From: Verrucomicrobium spinosum DSM 4136 = JCM 18804
GTDB taxonomy: Bacteria > Verrucomicrobiota > Verrucomicrobiia > Verrucomicrobiales > Verrucomicrobiaceae
NCBI RefSeq assembly: GCF_000172155.1
Contig: NZ_ABIZ01000001.1
Span: 6,357,105 to 6,421,104 of the forward strand
Length of the DNA: 64,000 nucleotides
Reading direction: 5' to 3'
Each line of letters begins with the position of its first letter. Positions within the stretch are counted from its first letter, which is position 1. Both the position numbers and the translations under genes were made by a program. Of the stretch, positions 34,433-42,292 are shown one piece after another. The notes under the pieces are model-generated. The model made no database searches and was not told the origin of the DNA. It saw only the letters and a program-made list of their open reading frames with translations.

Positions 34433-34690
34433 ATGGCTCATAAAAAAGGTCAAGGTAGTGTTAAGAACGGACGCGACAGCCAGAGCAAGCGTCTCGGCAT
34501 CAAGAAATTTGGTGGCGAAGCCGTCATCGCCGGCAACATCATCTGCCGCCAGCGCGGCACCAAGTGGAAGCCCGGCACAGGCGTCGGCCTTGGCAAAGAC
34601 TTCACCATCTTCTCCCTTGTGGACGGTAAGGTGCGCTTTGACCAGGACGGCCGTCGCGTGAACGTGGACGCCGTTGCGGTTTCCGCGTAA
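34433..34690 (+). CDS. rpmA: 50S ribosomal protein L27
   Basis: Ribosomal protein L27, 85 residues, whose N-terminal tail reaches the peptidyl transferase centre. It begins [20 protein letters not shown] without the processed leader found in Firmicutes and continues [20 protein letters not shown] and [26 protein letters not shown] ribosome-binding site lies upstream. It is 48 bases after rplU and is followed by a strong terminator. Confidence 0.98.
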   Translation: MAHKKGQGSVKNGRDSQSKRLGIKKFGGEAVIAGNIICRQRGTKWKPGTGVGLGKDFTIFSLVDGKVRFDQDGRRVNVDAVAVSA

Positions 34691-34719
34691 GCGACCCGGC
34701 TTACTTGAAGAAAAGTTTC

Positions 34720-34755
34720 AACCCTGCGTGTGCTAGTGCCACGCAGGGTTTTTTT
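34720..34755 (+). terminator. Intrinsic terminator of rplU-rpmA
   Basis: AACCCTGCGTG (34720-34730) pairs perfectly with CACGCAGGGTT (34740-34750) around TGCTAGTGC and is followed by TTTTTTG. Confidence 0.95.
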
Positions 34756-35134
34756 GTGCCTGCGCGGACGGGGATCAATTTGGGTGCAAGGACAGACCCG
34801 TCGTGCGCTTGGAGGCGGGAAGGCCGCCAACATCCGTTTTCTCCCACCGCCATAACACCCCCACATCAGGCGGATGCGATATTGTGTGCTGGCTGACGTT
34901 CGCGGCAAGATGCCGCGAACAGCGCGCAGGGATGCGTGCGCTCCCCGAGCTCCCCGGGCAGCTTCCAAACTCCCTTGAGCGCGACCGATGCCACGGCGGC
35001 CCCCGGCGGTGCGTGCGGCCAGCGTACCACCTGTTCGGTTCAGTTCAGTTCATGTCATTTTAGGTCCGCGCAGTCCAGGCTGGTGTGATTCATCTGAACG
35101 CTTGCCGCGAAAGCTGCATCTTATCTGAGCAGCG
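34756..35134. repeat. Gene-free stretch with a dispersed repeat copy (about 34790-34890)
   Basis: No gene. The section 34798-34890 (GGAGGCGGGAAGGCCGCCAA ... CACCGCCATAACACCCCCAC, then ATCAGGCGGATG) matches blocks in the repeats at 9793-9928 (inverted) and 63272-63330. A second small hairpin, TTCGCGGCAAGATGCCGCGAA, lies at about 34899-34919. The rest, up to the start at 35135, shows only low-complexity TTCGGTTCAGTTCAGTTCATG near 35035-35055. Confidence 0.6.
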
Positions 35135-35575
35135 ATGAAAAAACTCCCCCGTCCGGTATTCGTCTTGGTGCTGGTGTTTGCCACACTCCTGGGGTCATTC
35201 GTCAGCGGTGCAGGAGCCGTTGAAACCGCCAAGTGGAACTGGAGCCCTGAGATCCCTGCCGCTTACACAGCCAAATCCTCTGCGCGCGCGCATCGGACCG
35301 TGGCGGCGATAGAGGCCTACTTTAAAGAAAACCAGGGCGCGCCAGACATTCAGAAGATGATTGCCCACTTCGGCACGCCCGATGGCGTGAGTAGTCAGTT
35401 CATGAACTCTCTGACCAAGGGAACTGCCGAGACCTCAAAGAGCGCGTACACCCTCCGCTTTGTGCTTGATGACGGCGGCGAGATGCACCTCTGGGATGGC
35501 AAGGGCGATGGCACGAGGCCCGGCCTCGTCATCCGGTACGAGGAGGGCGGGAAGGGGCATTTGTTGTGGAAGTAG
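35135..35575 (+). CDS. Small exported protein of unknown function
   Basis: A 146-residue protein with a clear signal peptide (FVLVLVFATLLGSFVSGAGA). The mature part contains RAHRTVAAIEAYFKENQGA, a helical segment, and DIQKMIAHFGTPDGVSSQF, then a beta-rich end (YTLRFVLDDGGEMHLWDGKG, GLVIRYEEGGKGHLLWK). No catalytic motif and no named family were recognised. It is monocistronic, with repeat-rich DNA on both sides. Export to the periplasm or outside is the only firm inference. Confidence 0.75.
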   Translation: MKKLPRPVFVLVLVFATLLGSFVSGAGAVETAKWNWSPEIPAAYTAKSSARAHRTVAAIEAYFKENQGAPDIQKMIAHFGTPDGVSSQFMNSLTKGTAETSKSAYTLRFVLDDGGEMHLWDGKGDGTRPGLVIRYEEGGKGHLLWK

Positions 35576-36342
35576 GCAGCGGTGAGTGAGTGAATATCGC
35601 CCCTTTGCTCCGGCTGAGGACAGCCGGACTACGATCTCGGGTCCGTAGCAGGGTTGGAGTACCGTCCCGCATTCGGGACGAATGCCATCAGGGAAAAGGT
35701 TGGGCAGAGCGATCAACGCCGTTGCATGATGAAACTGAGGACCAACGGACCGGAGTCATACCAGCCTGGGGCAGCGCCCCAGATTAGGGGTTGAAAGAGA
35801 ATCGGAGGGCTGAAGGCCCGGCCTCATCCATCCTGCCCACGACGAGCATTCCTGAATGCCCCCGGGCCTACAGCCCTCAACATCTATAACCAACGCCAAC
35901 CTTGGGCGTTGCCCAAGGCTGCTATCATGCCGGGCTTTCAGCCCTCAGCTCGTTCGCCAAAGGCGAATCTTCGACCTGACCAGCTTTTCCCTGATGGCGT
36001 TGGCGTTTATGCGGTCAATTCACGTCACCCCAGATGTCGCAGCGAAGGCAGGGGTGAGGACGGGAGTAACCGTGTCCATGGTCGTGAGTCAGTCATCATT
36101 TGGCGTGACCGCGTAAACGCGGAACTCCAACCCTGTCGGCGATGTCGGGAGGAAGTTGGACAGATTGGGGGCCAGAATCGTCTGGAAGAGGTGCGATTGA
36201 GATCTGGAATGAGGAATGAGTATGGGGAGATTGGATGTTGCTTCCCTCCGGTCCGGCACCGGGGTTGGAGTGCCGTCGCAACACCGATCCCCCTCCCTTC
36301 AGCACAACCTCTTTCCTATTCCCCCCTCATCCCTTTTCCCTT
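35576..36342. repeat. Repeat field without a gene
   Basis: Several palindromic and near-palindromic intergenic repeats: GCTGAGGACAGCCGGACTAC (about 35611), GGGGCAGCGCCCCAGATTAG (about 35770), a unit with GGAGGGCTGAAGGCCCGGC (about 35805) that is mirrored by GCCGGGCTTTCAGCCCTCAG near 35929-35949, CCTTGGGCGTTGCCCAAGG near 35903, and TTCGCCAAAGGCGAA near 35953. The TGACCGCGTAAACGCGGAAC motif at about 36107 repeats that at 26367. No open frame here looks protein-like. Confidence 0.6.
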
Positions 36343-36876
36343 TCACCCTTGCTCCACCTTTTCCAACAGACCCACATCGTACCCGATTTCTCTCGCCCGA
36401 TTCACGAGCGTCTCATAAACCTCTTTGTCCATCTGCGGTGTCCGGCTGAGGATCCAGAGGTATTTCCGGCTGCCCTCGCCCACCATTGCCCATTGGTAAT
36501 TCTTGTCGTCCAGGGCAAGCACCCAATAGTTTCCTGAGGGCAGGAAGGTGAAGAACTTGACCTTGAGTTTGGCACCATTGCTTCCTGAAACCGGGGTGGC
36601 CACGCCCTCGATGCTGTCCGGCTTGCCATTCTTCATGGCGCGGTTCACCACCTTGACCGTCCCATCGGGCATGGAGAGGTAGTTCGCGGTAACATGGCTG
36701 GCCCCCTTCTCAAAGGAATGCGGGAACCGGGCGATCTCATACCAGGTACCGGTATAGCGTTTCAGATCCACTGAAGCCACGGTGGGCGGGGGACCGACGT
36801 TTGATTTGGAGCCAGTGGCGCAAGCTGCCAGAGCCAGGAGACCGATGCCACCAAATATCAGCGTAGAAGTTTTCAT
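36343..36876 (-). CDS. blc: Outer-membrane lipoprotein lipocalin (Blc type)
   Basis: A 177-residue bacterial lipocalin anchored by a lipid. The signal ends in the lipobox LLALAACATG, with Cys 19 as the acylation site. The lipocalin motif is RYTGTWYEIARFPHSFEKG, followed by VTANYLSMPDGTVKVVNRA, AKLKVKFFTFLPSGNYWVL, and YQWAMVGEGSRKYLWILSRT with the closing REIGYDVGLL. Blc proteins bind lysophospholipids and fatty acids in the outer membrane, which fits functionally with the LplT-Aas-like protein encoded at 31425, although they are not adjacent. The length is standard for the family. Confidence 0.95.
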   Translation of the reverse strand: MKTSTLIFGGIGLLALAACATGSKSNVGPPPTVASVDLKRYTGTWYEIARFPHSFEKGASHVTANYLSMPDGTVKVVNRAMKNGKPDSIEGVATPVSGSNGAKLKVKFFTFLPSGNYWVLALDDKNYQWAMVGEGSRKYLWILSRTPQMDKEVYETLVNRAREIGYDVGLLEKVEQG

Positions 36877-37339
36877 TGTAGGGAGAAAAATGACGAATCT
36901 TTAGTCCGTCCCAGATACGTCTGCCCCCCCTTCCCCGGTTGTTACCCGCCTGTCAGGTGGCCAGTTGAGTTGGCTCGACGGAGTTCCCTTTGGCGCAGCC
37001 CATATGCCATGCCCCCCCCCGGGGGGGCCAGACCTACGACAGGCTGCCGGACCCAGAAACTGGCTGGGCATAATGAAAAATGCAGCGCACTCGGGCCCCG
37101 GCACTGAGCGTCAAGGGCGAGAAGCCTTTCGCAAAATGGGTCTGGATGGCTCTTCGCATCCCCCGCAGGACACGGACGAGTTGCGGGAGGGGTGTTGGCA
37201 GCCCGCTTGGACAATCCGGTGAGCGCAGCCTGCCGGGTCGTCCCCTCCTCGCTGGTGCCTGTAGCTGGTTTTGAAAATTTCTGTAACCAGCGACTGCTCC
37301 CGGTCAGACTTCCCATTGCGGAGATGCGGCTCCGGCCGG

Positions 37340-37476
37340 TTTTCTGCCAGTCTGCTAGTGAGTTGAGCGTTCAGTCAGTCAGTTTGTTGGTCGGTCAAAT
37401 AGTCGAATTGCCTGTGGGTAGGCACTGCGGCCGGTTGCGTCCTGGGTCAGGGAAGCAACCGGCCCTTTCTTTTTTG
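37340..37476 (+). ncRNA. Candidate small RNA ending in a strong terminator
   Basis: A perfect 10-bp stem, GGCCGGTTGC (37429-37438) with GCAACCGGCC (37455-37464), is followed by CTTTCTTTTTT, yet no protein-coding frame precedes it in the gap 36877-37563. The preceding 90 bases (with GTCAGTCAGTTTGTTGG near 37374) could be a small RNA or leader. The 5' end is a guess. The rest of the gap holds a C8/G7 palindrome at 37012-37028 and nothing else recognisable. Confidence 0.4.
37429..37476 (+). terminator. Strong intrinsic terminator with no gene upstream
   Basis: A ten-base-pair GC-rich stem with a 16-base loop and a T-rich tail (CTTTCTTTTTT), located 88 bases before the lipoprotein gene at 37564. 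Confidence 0.85.
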
Positions 37477-37563
37477 TAGGTCTGCCCTGAATTTGTCGTT
37501 CCATTCCGGCCAGCCTGTGCCTAGGTGTGCCGGCCTTTTCCTTTTCCCAGCTCTTCTTTTTCC

Positions 37564-38061
37564 ATGTCCCGGCTTTCCTCCCTCCTGCTCGCCGCCACCC
37601 TGCTCCTCACCCTGGCCAGTTGCGCGGACCCTATGATCCAGCAGCAGATGGACGCCCGGAAACTGCAGATCAACAACGAGCCACGCGGGGACTACTTCAT
37701 TGGCCGCCGCTACTACATTGAGCGCACCCAGTTCTGGGGTTACATCCGCCGTCCGGGCCAGAGCTGGGACACCTCCCGCCTGGTCGTCATTAACGAGAAC
37801 CAGAAGAGTGCCCCCGATCGCCTGCCAGAGATGCCCGCAGACGGCGGCAATGCCCACGGCTACGATCACAACCGCGAGTACCGAATGTGGGGCCGCTTCA
37901 CCGGCCAGACCATCTACGACCCGAACAGCGACCTTTTCCTGCCTGAGTTCCAGCTCACGAATTATGAGTTGATTTCCCCCGCCCCCGGCTGGCTCTTCCA
38001 CCCGAAGGAGAAGTCTGACGGCAAGCGCCTGCTCCGCTTTGAGAAGCAGGAGTATCCGTGA
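37564..38061 (+). CDS. Putative lipoprotein of unknown function
   Basis: A 165-residue protein with a lipoprotein signal (LLLAATLLLTLASCADP; the Cys after LAS is the expected acylation site). The mature protein is rich in aromatic and charged residues (GDYFIGRRYYIERTQFWGYI, HGYDHNREYRMWGRFTG, PGWLFHPKEK). No family was recognised. The ATG at 37564 is chosen over a GTG at 37525 because it starts the signal peptide directly. It sits between a terminator and a dispersed repeat, so it is probably monocistronic. Confidence 0.75.
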   Translation: MSRLSSLLLAATLLLTLASCADPMIQQQMDARKLQINNEPRGDYFIGRRYYIERTQFWGYIRRPGQSWDTSRLVVINENQKSAPDRLPEMPADGGNAHGYDHNREYRMWGRFTGQTIYDPNSDLFLPEFQLTNYELISPAPGWLFHPKEKSDGKRLLRFEKQEYP

Positions 38062-38070
38062 GACGGAGGC

Positions 38071-38100
38071 CAGTGCGTCAGTGGGCAGTGCGTCAAGGCT
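38071..38100. repeat. Dispersed GTGCGTCAGTGGGCA repeat, copy 1
   Basis: CAGTGCGTCAGTGGGCAGTG followed by CGTCAAGGCT. Related copies lie at 40883-40931 (inverted), 48941-48974 and 59085-59120. The TGGGCAG core is the reverse complement of the 7-mer array at 30531. Confidence 0.65.
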
Positions 38101-38228
38101 TTGGGTGGGAGGTCGTAGATGGACGGGCCTGAGCCGATGGTTGTGAGGGGGAGACCTTGCAATTCCTCCGGGTCAGAATTCCCTGCCATTTTTGTTGCTC
38201 TCTCCTCCCCCTTTCCGCATCTGATCCC

Positions 38229-38879
38229 ATGACCTTGGAGCAACTCATTCAGGAAGGTCGTAAACTCCAACGACCCTGCGTCTTCCTGCGCCCAGAAGGC
38301 GAAGGCCCTCCAGCTGCCATCTGGCATGAACGGGAGGAGAACGAAGAAGAGATCGATTCCACGGGACATCGCCGCTGGCTCACGATTGACACGCGCCATG
38401 TGCCGAATCTGCTCCCCACCGCCTCAGGCTGCATGAGCATTCTGACGGACGAAGAGACCTTTCAGTCTGGACGGGTGGAAGCGGCTCCTGACCTCGACTC
38501 CATGCACGGCACGGCTCTGTATGCCCACCTGGCCTCCGTGCTGCCGCCACTGGAGGCTCTGTTTGCAAGACCTTCCGACGCCGTGCGAGAATGGATCCTC
38601 TCCCACGGCTGGGAACCCGGTTGGGGCTACGAAAACAGCTTCAAAGGCAGCAATCTGGCGGATGATTACCAGCGCCTCTGGCAACAAGAGCATCCGATGT
38701 ATTCTGACTCTGACATCTATGCGGTGCTCGGAGGCTGGCACTTCCCCATGCCAGACGGGGATTGGAAAGACCTGATCGATGAGCATCTCCTGGTCTTCAC
38801 CCTGCGCGATTCAGAACCCTGGGTCGAGGCGTGGCGCACCCGTGCAGGGGACTACAAGGTCATCCAACGGACCACCTGA
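38229..38879 (+). CDS. Conserved-looking cytoplasmic protein of unknown function
   Basis: A 216-residue soluble protein without signal or membrane segment. It starts MTLEQLIQEGRKLQRPCVFL. It is rich in Trp and acidic residues (WHEREENEEEIDSTGHRRWL, HGWEPGWGYENSFKG, VLGGWHFPMPDGDW). The GGWHFPMPDGDW and WVEAWRTRAGDYKVIQRTT ends look like conserved motifs of a small immunity- or SMI1-like protein, but this is only an impression and no family is assigned. Upstream open sequence lacks a convincing start, so the ATG at 38229 is used. Confidence 0.65.
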   Translation: MTLEQLIQEGRKLQRPCVFLRPEGEGPPAAIWHEREENEEEIDSTGHRRWLTIDTRHVPNLLPTASGCMSILTDEETFQSGRVEAAPDLDSMHGTALYAHLASVLPPLEALFARPSDAVREWILSHGWEPGWGYENSFKGSNLADDYQRLWQQEHPMYSDSDIYAVLGGWHFPMPDGDWKDLIDEHLLVFTLRDSEPWVEAWRTRAGDYKVIQRTT

Positions 38880-39019
38880 CAGCACCAAGACGCTTCGCGA
38901 CTTTTTGGAAACGCTGGAACGGATGGGGCTCTTCAAGAGAGGGCATCACCCACCGCGAAAAGGGGCGGCCTTGTTACTGGCCTTTTTCCCCAACCTACCG
39001 CAAAATAGGACACCCCTAG

Positions 39020-39697
39020 ATGAACGCGAATTCAACTCCACCCCCTCCCACTCCATGTCATGTGCGCGGTGGTGCACGCATTGGGTTCGTCAACTACACG
39101 TGGCCGCTCGCCACCCTGGATTGTGATGCCAGCCAGCTTTGTGTGGCCACCACGATGTTCGGGCTGTTTGAAATGGGCCGGTATCGGCTGACTCGCGATC
39201 AGGTTGTTTCCATTGAACCTTATGGGTTCATTCCGGTCATCGGGGACGGGATTCGCATCCGGCATAAATCGCCCGATGTGCCGGAGAAGATCATCTTCTG
39301 GTGCAACCCGGACTCAACCCTCAAGGCCATCACCAATACGGGCTTTATTCCTGCCGGGCAGGCAGGTGGAGCGTCATCAGCCAAGGCATCACGTGGATTT
39401 CCCCTGCGCATTGTTCCCATCGTGATCGCGGTGGCGATCTGGAACGCGCTTTTCGTCCTGCAGATTTTCCTTGGGGACAGCACCAACGCTTTTCCCGGAC
39501 CGCTCATCCTGGCCGCGGTGGCCTTGCTCTTCGGCACTTCGGTCGCAGCGCTTCGGCTACCGGGCTTTCAGGCATTGCTGCTGAAACCGGGCCGCAGCTT
39601 CGAGGAAGTCCGTCCTGTTTTCCTGCTGCTGACGGTCATTTCAGGACTGATGCTACTGGTCTTCACCCTGCGCTGGGCAGCCAAACTCTTCACGTAG
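39020..39697 (+). CDS. Membrane protein of unknown function
   Basis: A 225-residue protein. The N-terminal 115 residues are soluble and beta-rich (WPLATLDCDASQLCVATTMF, GRYRLTRDQVVSIEPYGFIP, PEKIIFWCNPDSTLKAI), resembling a pleckstrin-like membrane-proximal domain. Three hydrophobic helices follow (IVPIVIAVAIWNALFVLQIF, LILAAVALLFGTSVAAL, VFLLLTVISGLMLLVFTL). No family is named with confidence. It is probably transcribed alone. Confidence 0.7.
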   Translation: MNANSTPPPPTPCHVRGGARIGFVNYTWPLATLDCDASQLCVATTMFGLFEMGRYRLTRDQVVSIEPYGFIPVIGDGIRIRHKSPDVPEKIIFWCNPDSTLKAITNTGFIPAGQAGGASSAKASRGFPLRIVPIVIAVAIWNALFVLQIFLGDSTNAFPGPLILAAVALLFGTSVAALRLPGFQALLLKPGRSFEEVRPVFLLLTVISGLMLLVFTLRWAAKLFT

Positions 39698-39775
39698 CCC
39701 CCAAACCAAGCACTAGGCACCCAGAACCTCCCTCCTTTACATCCTCACCCTCCCGCCTACTTCTTCCTCTCGTAC

Positions 39776-40231
39776 ATGAGCACGCAAAGTCCATATCATC
39801 GCAAAGGAACACCGGGCGGTCCGGGATGCCGGGTCAACCTCCTCCCTGTACAGGGCCCGACGGCCCAGGGAACGACCGCGAACTTCGCCCTGCTGGATGC
39901 GGGAAAGGAAGCCTCTGAGGTCGAGTTGCTGCGCACCATCGTCAAAGGTCTGGGTGTGAAGTGGGGCAACGATGATTTCGGCTGGTGGGCGGCAGTACCG
40001 GAGAAGCCGATCAGCGCCTTTGCAGCGGCCCTCTACAAGGCCGCCACGGATCCTGCCGTGGCGAACAGCCCACACTCCCTGTATCGGGAAGACGACAACG
40101 GGGGTCGCTTCCACGTCGGCGATTTCGAAACCCGCCGCGCTGCGGAGGAGCGCGCCAAGGAGCTCGCCTCCGGCGGACACAAACAGTACTTCTTTGTGGA
40201 GCCAATTGTGCAGCCTCCGGGCCAGGCGTGA
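39776..40231 (+). CDS. Small soluble protein of unknown function
   Basis: A 151-residue protein without signal or membrane segment. The core is VELLRTIVKGLGVKWGNDDF and GWWAAVPEKPISAFAAALYK, followed by RFHVGDFETRRAAEERAKEL and QYFFVEPI, which look protein-like in codon use and predicted secondary structure. The opposite strand is also open over most of it, but this frame has the better residue composition. No family was recognised. Confidence 0.55.
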   Translation: MSTQSPYHRKGTPGGPGCRVNLLPVQGPTAQGTTANFALLDAGKEASEVELLRTIVKGLGVKWGNDDFGWWAAVPEKPISAFAAALYKAATDPAVANSPHSLYREDDNGGRFHVGDFETRRAAEERAKELASGGHKQYFFVEPIVQPPGQA

Positions 40232-40265
40232 GGAGCACGAGTGCTGGATGATGCACCAGCCCGGG

Positions 40266-40291
40266 TCTGGAGATCACTCAAAATCTCCAGA
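40266..40291. terminator. Hairpin between convergent genes
   Basis: TCTGGAGAT (40266-40274) pairs exactly with ATCTCCAGA (40283-40291). It lies between the convergent genes ending at 40231 and 40332. No T-tract is present, so a terminator role is tentative. Confidence 0.4.
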
Positions 40292-40331
40292 CCAGACGCT
40301 CCACCGCGGAAGTGACCCACCTCGTGCCGCC

Positions 40332-40550
40332 TCACTTCTGAGGCTTGTCCCGCACGATCTCCATGGCGGCAGCATAGCCCTGTACGTAATCGGTCAACAG
40401 CACCGAGCCGAGAGTCAGCCTTGTCCAAGGCGCATTCAGAGTTTCCTGCACAGACTTGGCATGCGTAGCCACTTTGTCCTCTGCGTTTGCCGATGACAGG
40501 ACATTGACCAGCGCCGACAGGATTAACAAGAGAGGCAATGGACGGTTCAT
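40332..40550 (-). CDS. Small exported protein of unknown function
   Basis: A 72-residue protein with a convincing signal peptide (RPLPLLLILSALVNVLSSANA). The mature part, about 48 residues, is EDKVATHAKSVQETLNAPW followed by a mildly hydrophobic helix (TLGSVLLTDYVQGYAAAMEI). It is too short for a confident assignment. The start ATG and the signal make it a credible gene. Confidence 0.5.
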   Translation of the reverse strand: MNRPLPLLLILSALVNVLSSANAEDKVATHAKSVQETLNAPWTRLTLGSVLLTDYVQGYAAAMEIVRDKPQK

Positions 40551-40573
40551 GGTGGTGAACTTAAAAGCTGATG

Positions 40574-40735
40574 CTACTCCAATAGCGCATCGCGCAGCAA
40601 GGCGACATCCTCAATGGGAGAGTTCTCCGGGAACGCGATTTCAACGAAGCGTTTCCACTCAGGGTGAAGCTGGTCAAAGGGGTGCCGCTCCAGAGGAAGT
40701 CGGATGAAACAGAGTTCTCCCCGACGGCACCCAAC
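40574..40735 (-). pseudogene. C-terminal remnant of an unidentified gene
   Basis: On the minus strand the frame ending at TAG 40574 encodes a protein-like stretch: RRGELCFIRLPLERHPFDQL, then HPEWKRFVEIAFPENSPIED and VALLRDALLE. A stop codon lies just upstream and no start codon is found, so only about 50 residues of a former protein remain. The family was not recognised. The rest of the gap 40551-40932 is non-coding and ends in a dispersed repeat. Confidence 0.35.
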
Positions 40736-40882
40736 CTCACCAGCTTAGCCGCCAGCCATGTCTGGGTGCCGCCCGACTGGCATCCCCGGCAAGGTTCCGG
40801 AAATTGCACGCAGCATGCGTGCGCCCACCGGGACTCCCAAGACTCCCGCAGGCACCAAGGCGCTCCCACTTTCCATCCAGCC

Positions 40883-40931
40883 TCAACACCTTGACTGCTG
40901 ACGCACTGCCCACTGACGCACTGACGCACTG
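40883..40931. repeat. Dispersed GTGCGTCAGTGGGCA repeat, inverted copy
   Basis: Read on the minus strand: CAGTGCGTCAGTGCGTCAGT, GGGCAGTGCGTCAGCAGTCA, AGGTGTTGAGG. It ends at the stop codon of the TVP38-like gene. Confidence 0.65.
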
Positions 40932-40932
40932 G

Positions 40933-41604
40933 CTATTTCCTCAGCTTCTTCAGCTTCCCGGCCGCCAGTCCGTACAAGGCCACGGGGGCGAGCGCACTCA
41001 ACACCACGGCCAAGCCCGGACGATCATGTCCCAGGTCACCGATGGCGGCGAAGGTGAACCCCAAGGGAGCGGTGCCGCACAGAAGGCTCACCCAGAATCT
41101 GCGCCAGGACATCCCGGTGAGACCGGCCATGCAGGCCACGGCTTCTGGCAGCACGGGCATCCAGCGGGACAGCGCGACAATCCAGCCTCCTTTATTTCCT
41201 TGAAACACTTTCTCCCCTTTCCTCAGCCCGGCGTCGCCCGCCAGCCAGAGGGCGGCGCGGTGGCCGAAAAGGCGGCAGAGCCAGTAGGCCACGATCCCGG
41301 AGAGAGCGGACCCGACGATGCTGGCGACACCGCCCCAGAACCAGCCGTACACCAGGCCCAGGGCAGACATCACCACGGTGCCAGGCACGGGCAAAACGAG
41401 GTCCCCTACCAGCAAGACGATGCCTCCCACCCAGGCCCAGGGACCCAGAGATTCCATCCAGCGGCGGGCGCCTTCCAGGGAGAAAGTTTCCTCAAACCAC
41501 TGGCCCCAGATGCAGAAGGGCAGGATGATCAGCACCAGCAACACCACGGCCAGCAGCCAGAAGCGCGAGCGATGCGGGGCACGAGCGGGCGGATCTCCAG
41601 CCAT
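40933..41604 (-). CDS. TVP38/TMEM64 (VTT/DedA-related) membrane protein
   Basis: A 223-residue inner-membrane protein with the VTT fold. An N-terminal helix (FWLLAVVLLVLIILPFCIW) is followed by the family signatures GDLVLPVPGTVVMSALGLVY, GWFWGGVASIVGSALSGIVA, GWIVALSRWMPVLPEAVACM and AGLTGMSWRRFWVSLLCGTA. Family members are implicated in lipid scrambling and membrane homeostasis, but the exact function is not settled. It lies 15 bases after the riboflavin synthase gene on the same strand and is probably co-transcribed with it. Confidence 0.9.
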   Translation of the reverse strand: MAGDPPARAPHRSRFWLLAVVLLVLIILPFCIWGQWFEETFSLEGARRWMESLGPWAWVGGIVLLVGDLVLPVPGTVVMSALGLVYGWFWGGVASIVGSALSGIVAYWLCRLFGHRAALWLAGDAGLRKGEKVFQGNKGGWIVALSRWMPVLPEAVACMAGLTGMSWRRFWVSLLCGTAPLGFTFAAIGDLGHDRPGLAVVLSALAPVALYGLAAGKLKKLRK

Positions 41605-41619
41605 GGCGGGGTGGTGTCG

Positions 41620-42231
41620 TCAGGAGCCCACGGTCGGTTTCACCTGTACCAGGCGCTCAAGGTGCTTCGCCAGCATGTCGAACTCCAGGTTCACCCGATG
41701 GCCCTCCTGTTTGCCAGGCAGGTGCGTGACGGCATGGGTGTGAGGAGTGATCCAGAAGGTCATGCGATCAGGCTGCAGATCCGCAATGGTGAGGCTGATG
41801 CCATCCACGCAGATCGAGCCCTTGTGCACCACGAGATGAGCCCACTCCGGGGCAAGGCCCACGGTGAACTGATGATCCATGCCCACTTTTTTCAACGCGA
41901 GGATGGGCGCGGTGGTGTCCACATGCCCCTGCACAAAGTGGCCACTGAGCCGGTCACCCAGGCGCAGCGCCCGCTCCAGATTCACGAGGCTCCCTTCCTT
42001 GAGTTCACCCAGGCTGGTGACCTTCAAGGTCTCGATCAGCAGATCGAATGCCGCCGTCTGGGCCATCCCATCGAACTCCGTCACTGTCAGGCAGCAACCG
42101 TTCACCGCCACACTCTCCCCGAGGCTCAGTTCCGCGGCCATGGGCCCCACCTGCAAGACGAGACGCGCCCCGCCCTCACGGAAGACGATGCTCTGAACAG
42201 TCCCAACGATTTCAACAATGCCTGTAAACAT
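41620..42231 (-). CDS. ribE: Riboflavin synthase alpha subunit
   Basis: A 203-residue enzyme converting two 6,7-dimethyl-8-ribityllumazine molecules to riboflavin. The start MFTGIVEIVGTVQSI is diagnostic. Two lumazine-binding repeats follow: ESVAVNGCCLTVTEF with GHFVQGHVDTTAPI, and GSICVDGISLTIADL with HLPGKQEGHRVNLEFDM. A TTG two codons upstream (42237) is less likely than the ATG at 42231. The gene sits between the antiporter gene and the TVP38-like gene on the same strand. No FMN riboswitch was seen in the 61 bases upstream. Confidence 0.97.
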   Translation of the reverse strand: MFTGIVEIVGTVQSIVFREGGARLVLQVGPMAAELSLGESVAVNGCCLTVTEFDGMAQTAAFDLLIETLKVTSLGELKEGSLVNLERALRLGDRLSGHFVQGHVDTTAPILALKKVGMDHQFTVGLAPEWAHLVVHKGSICVDGISLTIADLQPDRMTFWITPHTHAVTHLPGKQEGHRVNLEFDMLAKHLERLVQVKPTVGS

Positions 42232-42292
42232 AAACAAACGGAACTATGACAACAACGGGGATGAGGCAGAAGAACTTTCCTGAACCCTCCAC

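Noticed and set aside
35576-36342. Possible short genes in the repeat field after 35575
   Set aside because: All frames cross palindromic repeats, lack a plausible start signal and have no protein-like composition.
37012-37028. C8/G7 palindrome as a possible terminator or origin element
   Set aside because: No T-tract, no neighbouring gene end and no other origin feature; a homopolymer error is equally likely.
38157-38228. Longer N-terminus for the protein at 38229
   Set aside because: The added residues (Cys/Phe/Leu-rich) come from a TTG start and do not form a proper signal peptide.
42232-42292. FMN riboswitch upstream of riboflavin synthase
   Set aside because: Only 61 bases separate it from the preceding gene and none of the conserved RFN elements could be seen.
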